This document shows positions 57,769 to 64,000 of a stretch of 64,000 bases of DNA, in pieces. The DNA lies in contig JACKMA010000002.1 in the NCBI GenBank assembly GCA_024235635.1, positions 682,001-746,000 on the forward strand. Reading direction: 5' to 3'. The stretch comes from Zoogloeaceae bacterium. GTDB taxonomy: Bacteria; Pseudomonadota; Gammaproteobacteria; Burkholderiales; Rhodocyclaceae. The stretch's first letter is position 1. Each line of letters begins with the position of its first letter. The notes beneath the pieces were generated by a model. The model was not told where the DNA came from, did not search any database, and saw nothing but the letters and a program-made list of their open reading frames with translations. A program made the translations under genes and the position numbers.

Positions 57769-58172
57769 GACTCGACTCCCCCTGCGCCTTCGAAGGATCG
57801 GAATGTAGCCGCCCGGCATTCCTTTCCGCAAGTTGCCACGTCGGCCGGCTCCCGCTTTCGCCTTTCCACACAAGCTGTGGACAAAGCTGTGGACAGCCGG
57901 GTGGATTTGCCGACGCAGCCCCCGGCGCTGCACGGGCGGGGCTACGCTGATCGAAAATGTGGCAGTCGCATTTCGCTGCGACGGCGCGACGATGCGCAGC
58001 GCGAATCGCGTCCGGTCCGTTATGATCTTGGATTGCCTGGCGCCATCACGACCGGAGCTTTCGGCAAACTTCTATATTTATTCATGTATTTATAGAACAC
58101 TCATGAGAGATCACCTGAGTTACCGTCAATGATGTCTCGGGTGCATCCCGGCCGCGACGGGGCGATCGTCGG
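57769..58172. other. divergent intergenic region between exbB and xseA
   Basis: About 400 bases with no gene supported. It contains the DnaA-box-like repeats described separately (57862-57896) and an AT-rich block at about 58060-58110 with several TATA-like hexamers, which probably includes the xseA promoter. A short plus-strand frame with a start at 58130 ends within a few codons and is not considered a gene. Confidence 0.5.
57862..57896. repeat. tandem 12-bp repeat with DnaA-box-like 9-mers
   Basis: AAGCTGTGGACA occurs twice in tandem (57872-57883 and 57884-57895). Read as 9-mers, TGTGGACAA (57876-57884) is one mismatch from the DnaA consensus on the minus strand (TTATCCACA). TGTGGACAG (57888-57896) and CTTTCCACA (57862-57870) have two mismatches each. 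Confidence 0.6.
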
Positions 58173-59567
58173 TTGATCGAGGTCCGGTCCGACAACCCCG
58201 TGGTCGCGGTCAGCCGGCTCAACCGGATGGCCCGCGAGGCGCTCGAAGTCGCCCTGCCCGCGCTGTGGATCAATGGCGAGGTCTCGAACCTCGTGCGCGC
58301 CGCTTCGGGCCACGTGTACTTCACCTTGAAGGACGAACGGGCCCAGGTCCGCTGCACGCTGTGGCGCAGTCGCGCCCAGCTGCTGCCGTTCCGTCTCGAG
58401 CAGGGCCAGGAGGTCGAGGTCCGCGCCCAGGCGACCCTCTACGAAGCGCGCGGCGACTTCCAGTTGAATGTCGATGCGGTGCGGCGGGCGGGCGTCGGCA
58501 ACCTCTACGAGGCATTCCTGCGGCTGCGTGCCGAACTCGAGCGCGAAGGTCTGTTCGATCCGGCCGCCAAGCGTCCTCTGCCGCGCTTTCCCCGCGCCAT
58601 CGGCGTCATCACGTCGCCGCAGGCGGCCGCCCTGCGGGACGTTCTGGCGGCCCTGGCACGTCGCGCGCCCGGCATTCCGGTGATCCTCTACCCGGCGCCG
58701 GTGCAGGGCGAGGGCGCGCCCGGCAAGCTGGTCGAGGCGCTGCGCCAGGCCTCGATGCGACACGCCGAAGACCGCGTCGACGTGCTGCTGCTGGTTCGTG
58801 GCGGCGGCAGCATCGAAGATCTGTGGGCCTTCAACGACGCCGGCCTGGCCCGACAGATCCGCGCCTGTGCGGTGCCCGTGGTCAGCGGCGTCGGCCATGA
58901 GCACGACTTCACGATCACCGACTTCGCGGCCGACCTGCGTGCCGCGACACCGACCGCCGCCGCCGAATTCGCGAGCGCCGGCTACGCGGAGCTCGGCCCG
59001 ATGCTCGACGGACTCGCCGACGCGCTCGAGCGCGCGATGCGGCGCACGCTCGAGCGCGCCGCCCAGCGCGTCGACCGGGCTCAGCTGCGACTGCTCCACC
59101 CGGCCGAACGCATCGCCCGCCGACGCGAGCGCGTCGAGCACCTGCAATTGCAGCTCGAAGCGCAGATCGGCCACGTGCGTGCACAGGCACTCGCCCGGAT
59201 CGACGCGCTGGCCTGGCGCCTGCACGCGCAGCGGCCGCAGCTGGCGCTGGCGGGATCCCGCCTGACGGCGCTTGCCGACCGCCTGTCGACGGCGCATCGC
59301 GCCCGCCTGCACGACGCGGCGCGGCGCGTGACGACCCTGGCCGAGGCCCTTTCCCACCTCGACCCGACGCGCGTACTGTCACGCGGTTACGGTATCGTGC
59401 GCGACGCCGACGGCCGGGTCGTGCGTGATGCCGGGCAGGTCGCGGCCGGCAGCGCCATCTCGATCGCGCTGTCGCGCGGTCGCCTCGATGCCGAAGTGGT
59501 GGCCAGTCACGGGGCCGTGCCGCCGTCGCCGACCGGTGATTTGTCAGTGCGCGACAAACCCGACTAG
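58173..59567 (+). CDS. xseA: exodeoxyribonuclease VII large subunit
   Basis: 464-residue XseA. N-terminal OB fold (VVAVSRLNRMAREALE, LWINGEVSNL, HVYFTLKDERAQVRC). The catalytic region follows with GVITSPQAAALRDVLAALARR, PAPVQGEGAP and LLLVRGGGSIEDLWAFNDAGLARQI, then a long coiled-coil (about 280-390) and a C-terminal ALSPLDPTRVLSRGYGIV-like segment. The only in-frame start seen at this point is a TTG (58173), with GGGG upstream; the small subunit xseB is not adjacent. Its TAG stop lies inside the -10 box of the sodB promoter. Confidence 0.94.
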   Translation: MIEVRSDNPVVAVSRLNRMAREALEVALPALWINGEVSNLVRAASGHVYFTLKDERAQVRCTLWRSRAQLLPFRLEQGQEVEVRAQATLYEARGDFQLNVDAVRRAGVGNLYEAFLRLRAELEREGLFDPAAKRPLPRFPRAIGVITSPQAAALRDVLAALARRAPGIPVILYPAPVQGEGAPGKLVEALRQASMRHAEDRVDVLLLVRGGGSIEDLWAFNDAGLARQIRACAVPVVSGVGHEHDFTITDFAADLRAATPTAAAEFASAGYAELGPMLDGLADALERAMRRTLERAAQRVDRAQLRLLHPAERIARRRERVEHLQLQLEAQIGHVRAQALARIDALAWRLHAQRPQLALAGSRLTALADRLSTAHRARLHDAARRVTTLAEALSHLDPTRVLSRGYGIVRDADGRVVRDAGQVAAGSAISIALSRGRLDAEVVASHGAVPPSPTGDLSVRDKPD

Positions 59568-59570
59568 AAT
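59541..59570 (+). promoter_or_regulatory. sigma70-type promoter for sodB, overlapping the xseA stop codon
   Basis: TTGTCA (-35, 59541-59546), 18-base spacer, TAGAAT (-10, 59565-59570); both boxes match at five of six positions. The TAG of xseA is part of the -10 box. Confidence 0.78.
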
Positions 59571-59609
59571 AGTCAAGCTTTCCTGCAACCCGACCGAGGA
59601 GCACACAAG

Positions 59610-60194
59610 GTGGAACACACCCTTCCCGAACTTCCCTATGCCAAGAACGCACTTGCCCCGCATATCTCGGAAGAAACCTTCGAGTATCACTACGGCAAGC
59701 ACCATCAGGCCTATGTCACGAACCTCAACAACCTGATCAAGGGCACCGAGTACGAGAACCTCGACCTCGAGGCCATCGTCAAGAAGGCACCGGCCGGTGG
59801 CGTCTACAACAACGCCGCCCAGGTCTGGAACCACACCTTCTTCTGGAGTTCGATGAAGCCTGGTGGCGGCGGCGCCCCGAGCGGTGCCCTGGCCGACGCG
59901 ATCAACGCCCGCTTCGGTAGCTTCGACGACTTCAAGAAGGCATTCCAGGCGTCGGCGGTCGGCAACTTCGGCTCCGGCTGGACCTGGCTGGTGAAGAAGT
60001 CGGATGGCAGCGTGGACATCGTCAATATGGGTCCGGCCGGTACCCCGCTCACCACCGGCGACAAGCCGCTGCTCTGTATCGACGTCTGGGAGCACGCCTA
60101 CTACATCGACTATCGCAACGCCCGCCCGAAGTTCGTCGAGACCTTCCTGGCCAGCCTCGCCAACTGGGATTTCGCCGCAGCCAACTTCGCCTGA
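59610..60194 (+). CDS. sodB: superoxide dismutase, Fe type
   Basis: 194-residue Fe/Mn superoxide dismutase beginning at a GTG with GAGGAG eight bases upstream. Metal ligands are His27, His75, Asp158 and His162 (DVWEHAYYIDY). Gln71 in AAQVWNHTFFW is the position typical of iron enzymes; manganese enzymes have the glutamine from the other helix. It removes superoxide in the cytoplasm. It has its own promoter and terminator. Confidence 0.96.
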   Translation: MEHTLPELPYAKNALAPHISEETFEYHYGKHHQAYVTNLNNLIKGTEYENLDLEAIVKKAPAGGVYNNAAQVWNHTFFWSSMKPGGGGAPSGALADAINARFGSFDDFKKAFQASAVGNFGSGWTWLVKKSDGSVDIVNMGPAGTPLTTGDKPLLCIDVWEHAYYIDYRNARPKFVETFLASLANWDFAAANFA

Positions 60195-60218
60195 TTCGGG
60201 CCTTTCGAGTCCGCGCGA

Positions 60219-60243
60219 CCCCGGCCCCGGCGGCCGGGGTTTT
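60219..60243 (+). terminator. rho-independent terminator after sodB
   Basis: CCCCGGCC (60219-60226) and GGCCGGGG (60232-60239) pair perfectly around a 5-base loop, followed by TTTT. Confidence 0.85.
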
Positions 60244-60372
60244 CGTTTCCGCCTCAGTCACTTGACAGGCTGAAACAAGCACGTCCGCCGCTTTGTGCTA
60301 GCGTGCGTGATGCATTGCGGCATGGCCGCCACCAATGATCGTTGTTCAACCCGAAGCACAAGGAGTCGATCC

Positions 60373-60873
60373 ATGGGACTGCTGTCTTTCATCAAGGACG
60401 CGGGCGAAAAGCTGTTCGGATCGGGCGAAGCCAAGGCCGCCCAGGATGAGGCCGCCAAGGCCCCCACGCAGGAGAACCAGGCCCGCGCCAACCAGGCGGC
60501 GGCGGACGCCATCAAGACCTACATCAACGCGCTCGGCCTGAAGGCGCAGGATCTGGCGGTGGGCTTCGACGGCGCCAGTTGCACCGCCACCGTGTCCGGC
60601 GTCGCCGACACCCAGGCGACCTGCGAAAAGATCGTCGTCGCGGCCGGCAACGTGTCCGGTGTCAGTTCGGTCGTGAACAACCTGAGCGTCGCCGAGTCGA
60701 CCGCCGAATCCCGCTACTACACGGTCGTGCGCGGCGACACCCTGTCGAAGATCGCCAAGGAGATGTACGGCAATGCCGGCAAGTACCCGGTGATCTTCGA
60801 GGCCAACAAGCCGATGCTGAAGGATCCGGACAAGATCTACCCGGGCCAGGTGCTGCGCATTCCGCCGCTCTGA
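60373..60873 (+). CDS. LysM-domain protein (YgaU/BON-like)
   Basis: 166 residues. A BON-like domain occupies about 50-110 (GDTxxVSG-type GVADTQATCEKIVVAAGNVSGVSSVVNNL). A C-terminal LysM domain follows (RYYTVVRGDTLSKIAKEMYGNAGKY through KIYPGQVLRIPPL). No signal peptide is clear. The overall plan is that of E. coli YgaU (Kbp), which binds K+ in the cytoplasm; the first helix MGLLSFIKDAGEKLFG also matches. The ATG at 60373 follows AGGAG. Confidence 0.9.
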   Translation: MGLLSFIKDAGEKLFGSGEAKAAQDEAAKAPTQENQARANQAAADAIKTYINALGLKAQDLAVGFDGASCTATVSGVADTQATCEKIVVAAGNVSGVSSVVNNLSVAESTAESRYYTVVRGDTLSKIAKEMYGNAGKYPVIFEANKPMLKDPDKIYPGQVLRIPPL

Positions 60874-60907
60874 GGCCTGCCGCGGGCGATAGCGGTGAGC
60901 CCGGCCG

Positions 60908-61558
60908 TCAGCGCCAGCCGGTCTCCTTCGCCCATGCCGCCGCCCGTCGCCGATAGTCTTCCAGATCTGCCGGCGCATGCCCGCCTTCGGCCGCCACTTC
61001 GGCGCGATGAGCGGCGAGCGCCTCGGCGAACGGCGGCAGGCCGACCGCGCGACGCCGGCTGTCCACGTCGGCAGGGTCTTCCAGTGCGCAGTCCAGTTCG
61101 CCGGCGTCATTCCAGTCGAGTACGGTGCCGAAGCGCTGGGGCCGTCCTTCGTTGAAGCGCACCCGGTCCTCCAGCATCGCCCACTGACGTCGTGGCACCT
61201 CACCGGCCTCGGCCGCCTGCCGCAGGCATGTGAGGAACCACCGCTGGAGCACCGGTGTGGCGATCGCATGCTGTGCCACCAGCCACGCCGCACGACAGCC
61301 GTCGCGGCCGACCAGCGCCACGCCCGGCCAGCCGTGCGCCTCGATCAGTTCGGCCAGCGCCTCCGCGTTCTCGCGATGGACACGCTGCATCGCGATCGCA
61401 TAGGTGCCGTACAGTGCGCCTTCTGCGAGCAGGCGGTCGCGCGTTTCGTGGTCAAGCGCAGCCATCGCCTGCAGGCGTTCGCTCAGTGCCCGGTTGATGG
61501 TCGGCTTCGTCGCGGCATCGGCTTCATCGAACGGCGCGGTTTCTTTCCGGTGTTCCAT
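60908..61558 (-). CDS. DUF6624-like protein, unknown function
   Basis: 216 residues with helical, charged character. LSERLQAMAALDHETRDRLLAEGALYGTYAIAMQRVHRENAEAL and HGWPGVALVGRDGCRAAWLVAQHA look like the DUF6624 family, whose function is unknown. No signal peptide or membrane segment. The ATG at 61558 lies inside the upstream membrane-protein gene (35-base overlap), implying coupled translation. Confidence 0.7.
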   Translation of the reverse strand: MEHRKETAPFDEADAATKPTINRALSERLQAMAALDHETRDRLLAEGALYGTYAIAMQRVHRENAEALAELIEAHGWPGVALVGRDGCRAAWLVAQHAIATPVLQRWFLTCLRQAAEAGEVPRRQWAMLEDRVRFNEGRPQRFGTVLDWNDAGELDCALEDPADVDSRRRAVGLPPFAEALAAHRAEVAAEGGHAPADLEDYRRRAAAWAKETGWR

Positions 61559-62489
61559 TGTCGTCGTCTCCGTCGCGGCGTCCGTTGCCGCGGGCCAGTT
61601 CCGCCAGTCGTGCGCCGAGTGCAGCGAGGTCCCGCTGGCGGGCGCGGCCCTGGCCCAAGGCCCGATGGGCACCGAAGCCCCGGTAGACGGTCGGTTGCGG
61701 GCCGAGGTGCAGGATACAGCCGTCGGCGTCATAGGGCGGCAGCTGCAACGCCGGGTAACGCGTCCGCCCCGCCTCCCACAGCCGCCGAAAATCGCGCCTG
61801 ACCGTCGCAATCGCCAACGGCGGCCTGGCCGGCATCACGGCGAAGGTCTTCGACTGCCAGCCGTGCTCGCCGATCATCGCCACCTCGCGGGCGGTGCCAT
61901 CGTAGTCGAAAGGCACGATGAAGATTCCCCCGGCGTGTTCGCACAGCGCCGCGACGTCGTCCTCCCAGCAGCGCTCGGTCGAATGAACATAGCCGGCGCC
62001 CGCCTCCCCAGCTTCGTCGGACAGCGCGACCAGATCGCTGTGGCGGTACACCAGCAGCGCCAGCGCAGTCTCGAGGTCGTGGTGTGCAGTCGGCAGCCCG
62101 TACTCCTCGACGTAGCGCTCGTCCGCATCGCCGCGTGGCGCCTCGACGAAGGCACCGTCGATGGCAAACGGTCTCAGATAGACGAAATACGGCCGCGCCG
62201 GATTGCGGCCGGCGAGCACCTCGTCGCGGATCGCGCTGGCGCGACGGTTGCGCTGCAACTGATGGCTGCGAATGCGCATTGCGCTGCGCCAGGACGAGAG
62301 CGCCGGCACCAGCACACCGAGCGCCGCCAGCCACCACAGCCAGCCCGCGGCTTCGCGCCGGCCCCACCACGCGGCGATGATCATCGCCAACGCCACCAGC
62401 GCAGACAGGCAACCCAGGGCGCCACCAATCACCATCGGTACATCGCGGTGGCGCCACAAACTGCGCGTGCCTGGTGTCAGAGTCGTCAT
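61524..62489 (-). CDS. membrane protein of unknown function
   Basis: Not recognised as a named family. About 321 residues from the ATG at 62489. Two N-terminal hydrophobic segments (about 17-42 and 49-66) are followed by a large cytoplasmic domain with PYFVYLRPFAIDGAFVEAP, HHDLETALALLVYRHSDLVALSDEAG, CEHAGGIFIVPFDYDGTAREV and HGWQSKTFAVMPA. The C-terminal 25 residues are very charged. Its last 35 bases overlap the start of the DUF6624-like gene, so the two probably act together. Confidence 0.6.
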   Translation of the reverse strand: MTTLTPGTRSLWRHRDVPMVIGGALGCLSALVALAMIIAAWWGRREAAGWLWWLAALGVLVPALSSWRSAMRIRSHQLQRNRRASAIRDEVLAGRNPARPYFVYLRPFAIDGAFVEAPRGDADERYVEEYGLPTAHHDLETALALLVYRHSDLVALSDEAGEAGAGYVHSTERCWEDDVAALCEHAGGIFIVPFDYDGTAREVAMIGEHGWQSKTFAVMPARPPLAIATVRRDFRRLWEAGRTRYPALQLPPYDADGCILHLGPQPTVYRGFGAHRALGQGRARQRDLAALGARLAELARGNGRRDGDDDNGTPERNRAVR

Positions 62490-62625
62490 CGCCGGCATTC
62501 GAGTCTGCGGCCGTCGCCTGCGCACGGGTTAGCCTTCCTGTCCTCACCTTGGCCGGCGGAATCGGACCCCGCAAGTTGCGGGCGGTCCATAGCACGGTCC
62601 GGCGGCGGCCTTCGGTCAGGACAGG

Positions 62626-63255
62626 TCAGCGCCGATTGTCGAGGGCGAGAATCGACAGGCCCGCACTGACGAAGGTGAGCCCGGCAGCGACGTTGACGCC
62701 GGCGACGACCCTCGGCCGGGCCGACAGCCAGCGTGACAAGCGGGCGGCGAACCCACCCAGCACGCTGAAGACGGTCACCGTCACCGCCGAAAACAGCGCG
62801 CCATAGACCAGCATCTGCAGCAGCACGGAGCCGCGCTCCACGGCCACGAACTGCGGGATGAAGGCCACCACGAAGAGGCCGACCTTTGGATTGAGCACAT
62901 TGGTCATCACGCCGTTGGCGAAGATCCGCCAGTACGACTGCCGGTCGCGCGCGCAAAACGAGATCAGGCCGCGCGCCCGGATCGCCCGCCAACCCAGCCA
63001 CAGCAGGTAGCTGCCGCCGGCCAGCTTCAGCAGCCAGAACGCCAGCGGCGACGTCTGCAGCACCAAGGCCAGGCCGAGCGCGGCAGCAAGCGTGTGCACC
63101 AGGATGCCGACGCCCGAACCGAGCGCGGACAGTGCCGCGGCCAGCGGCCCCTGGCTCAAGCCCCGGCTGAGCACGAGCACGTTGTCCGGGCCGGGCGCGA
63201 CCACGATCAGCACGACCGCGACCAGATAGGCGAGGAGGATTTCGGCGGGAAACAT
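62626..63255 (-). CDS. LysE family amino-acid/metabolite exporter
   Basis: 209 residues with six predicted membrane segments. LAYLVAVVLIVVAPGPDNVLVLSRGLSQG matches the LysE/RhtB/ArgO start, and GVMTNVLNPKVGLFVVAFIPQFV is the conserved loop. The exported substrate cannot be inferred. It probably starts at 63255; the gene stands alone between a possible terminator-less gap and the EAL-domain gene. Confidence 0.9.
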   Translation of the reverse strand: MFPAEILLAYLVAVVLIVVAPGPDNVLVLSRGLSQGPLAAALSALGSGVGILVHTLAAALGLALVLQTSPLAFWLLKLAGGSYLLWLGWRAIRARGLISFCARDRQSYWRIFANGVMTNVLNPKVGLFVVAFIPQFVAVERGSVLLQMLVYGALFSAVTVTVFSVLGGFAARLSRWLSARPRVVAGVNVAAGLTFVSAGLSILALDNRR

Positions 63256-63379
63256 GTCGCCTGTCTATCGCATTTCACGACCGACGGCCAGCGAAACCGA
63301 CTGCGCGCCGATCGAAGGCGGATGTGGCACGACCGTGCCGGCGCCGACGGCCACCTCCGCGACGCCCGTCTGCGGAACC

Positions 63380-64000
63380 CTAGCGAATGCGTTGGGCCCG
63401 TCGGCCACGGCGTGGGCGGCTGGCACCCGTGCCCGGTGCCGTCCGCGGCCGGATCAGCACCTCGATCGCATCGGCGCCGAGGGGCCGGTGGTAGAGGAAA
63501 CCCTGGACGTCCATCGCACCGCGATCGGCCAGGAAGCGGCGTTGCGCCTCGGTCTCGACGCCCTCGGCGGTCAGCGAGAGATTGAGCGCCGACGCGAGCG
63601 CAATGATCGCCTCGGTGATGCCGACGTCGCTCGAATTGCCTGGCAGATCGGTCACGAACGAGCGATCGATCTTGATGCGGTGGATCGCCAGGTGCTTGAG
63701 CAGGCTCAGCGACGAATAGCCTGTGCCGAAATCGTCGACCGATATCAGGATGCCGAGCCGGGTCAGCGCTGCGATCTGCTCGCGACTCTGGTCGACCTTC
63801 TGCAAGGTGCTCTCGGTGATCTCGAGTTCCAGCCGGTGTGCCGGGAAGCCGGTCTCGGCCAGGATACCGGCGACGATGCCGGGGAACTCGCCCGATCCGA
63901 ACTGCCGCACCGAGACGTTGACCGCGAGGCGCAACTGGACGCCTTCGTCGTCGCGCCATCCGCGGGCCTGCCGGCATGCCGTACGCAGTGACCAGGCGCC
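63380..64000 (-). CDS. EAL-domain c-di-GMP phosphodiesterase, C-terminal fragment
   Basis: The frame is open through the right edge; about 206 residues of the C-terminal end are visible. RLAVNVSVRQF, ELEITESTL, DDFGTGYSSL, KIDRSFVTDL and AEGVETEAQ are the standard EAL catalytic and metal-binding motifs, all intact. The signature EAL itself would lie beyond 64000. It would hydrolyse c-di-GMP, opposing the diguanylate cyclase at 24695; Orn degrades the product. Confidence 0.85.
   Translation of the reverse strand, partial: GAWSLRTACRQARGWRDDEGVQLRLAVNVSVRQFGSGEFPGIVAGILAETGFPAHRLELEITESTLQKVDQSREQIAALTRLGILISVDDFGTGYSSLSLLKHLAIHRIKIDRSFVTDLPGNSSDVGITEAIIALASALNLSLTAEGVETEAQRRFLADRGAMDVQGFLYHRPLGADAIEVLIRPRTAPGTGASRPRRGRRAQRIR

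Noticed and set aside
57862..57896. Chromosomal replication origin
   Set aside because: There is no dnaA, dnaN or gidA nearby, the number of boxes is small and there is no adjacent AT-rich unwinding element beyond the normal promoter block.

Overview
The window is GC-rich, densely coding chromosomal DNA with no rRNA, tRNA, insertion sequence, phage or CRISPR array that I could recognise. Several features point to a betaproteobacterium, with Rhodocyclales-like organisms the best guess. These are the murJ / rpsT / DUF3579 / argD-argF-argG neighbourhood, the exbB-exbD-lpxK-Trm112-kdsB-adk run, small families such as DUF2788 and DUF6394, adjacent acnB and acnA, and the Anbu peptidase cluster. The placement rests on remembered gene content and order, not on a search.

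Layout. 1-452 is the end of a methyltransferase gene. 641-8630 is a LysR-regulated catabolic cluster: a NitT/TauT-type ABC importer (three genes), a class III CoA-transferase, an HMG-CoA-lyase-like enzyme and an aconitase-superfamily hydratase in two subunits (LeuC/LeuD-like). Together they read as a complete import, hydration, CoA-activation and C-C cleavage route for a small unsaturated dicarboxylate, citraconate/citramalate being the best guess. 8690-12889 holds small accessory genes (DUF2127, YciI, DUF488, an orphan PAS-GAF sensor, a TPMT-type methyltransferase). 13075-18658 carries acnB and acnA back to back around an AT-rich promoter region. 18694-26200 is signalling and transport: a large periplasmic-sensor histidine kinase with a separate receiver protein, a Ca2+-type P-ATPase and a diguanylate cyclase. 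26205-29900 has YchJ, a membrane protein translationally coupled to a two-RCK potassium channel, an S4 protein and an Ap4A phosphorylase-like enzyme.

29917-38225 is RNA, ribosome and protein maintenance: a YkgJ protein, a UPF0149 protein, trmB, dusC, rpmE, a membrane glycosyltransferase, orn, a Ste24-like M48 protease and rsgA. 38257-41456 is an Anbu cluster (circularly permuted ATP-grasp, alpha-E, Anbu) without its usual transglutaminase gene. 41654-45878 has a thiolase, a CoA-pyrophosphatase-like Nudix enzyme, a retropepsin-like protease, YjfB, YajQ, PpnP and DUF2788. 45890-49284 is argD-argF-argG. 49569-53805 contains DUF3579, rpsT, murJ, a PEBP protein and a phosphofructokinase with mixed ATP/PPi signature residues. 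54054-57768 is the exbB-exbD-lpxK-Trm112-kdsB-adk operon, ending at a strong terminator. 58173-60873 holds xseA, sodB and a LysM protein. 60908-64000 holds two overlapping genes of unknown function, a LysE exporter and a truncated EAL-domain gene.

Most of the window is conserved housekeeping sequence. The least explained parts are the 0.6-8.6 kb dicarboxylate cluster, the Anbu cluster lacking transglutaminase, the DUF6394/K+ channel pair, the mixed-signature phosphofructokinase, and several small reading frames of unknown function.
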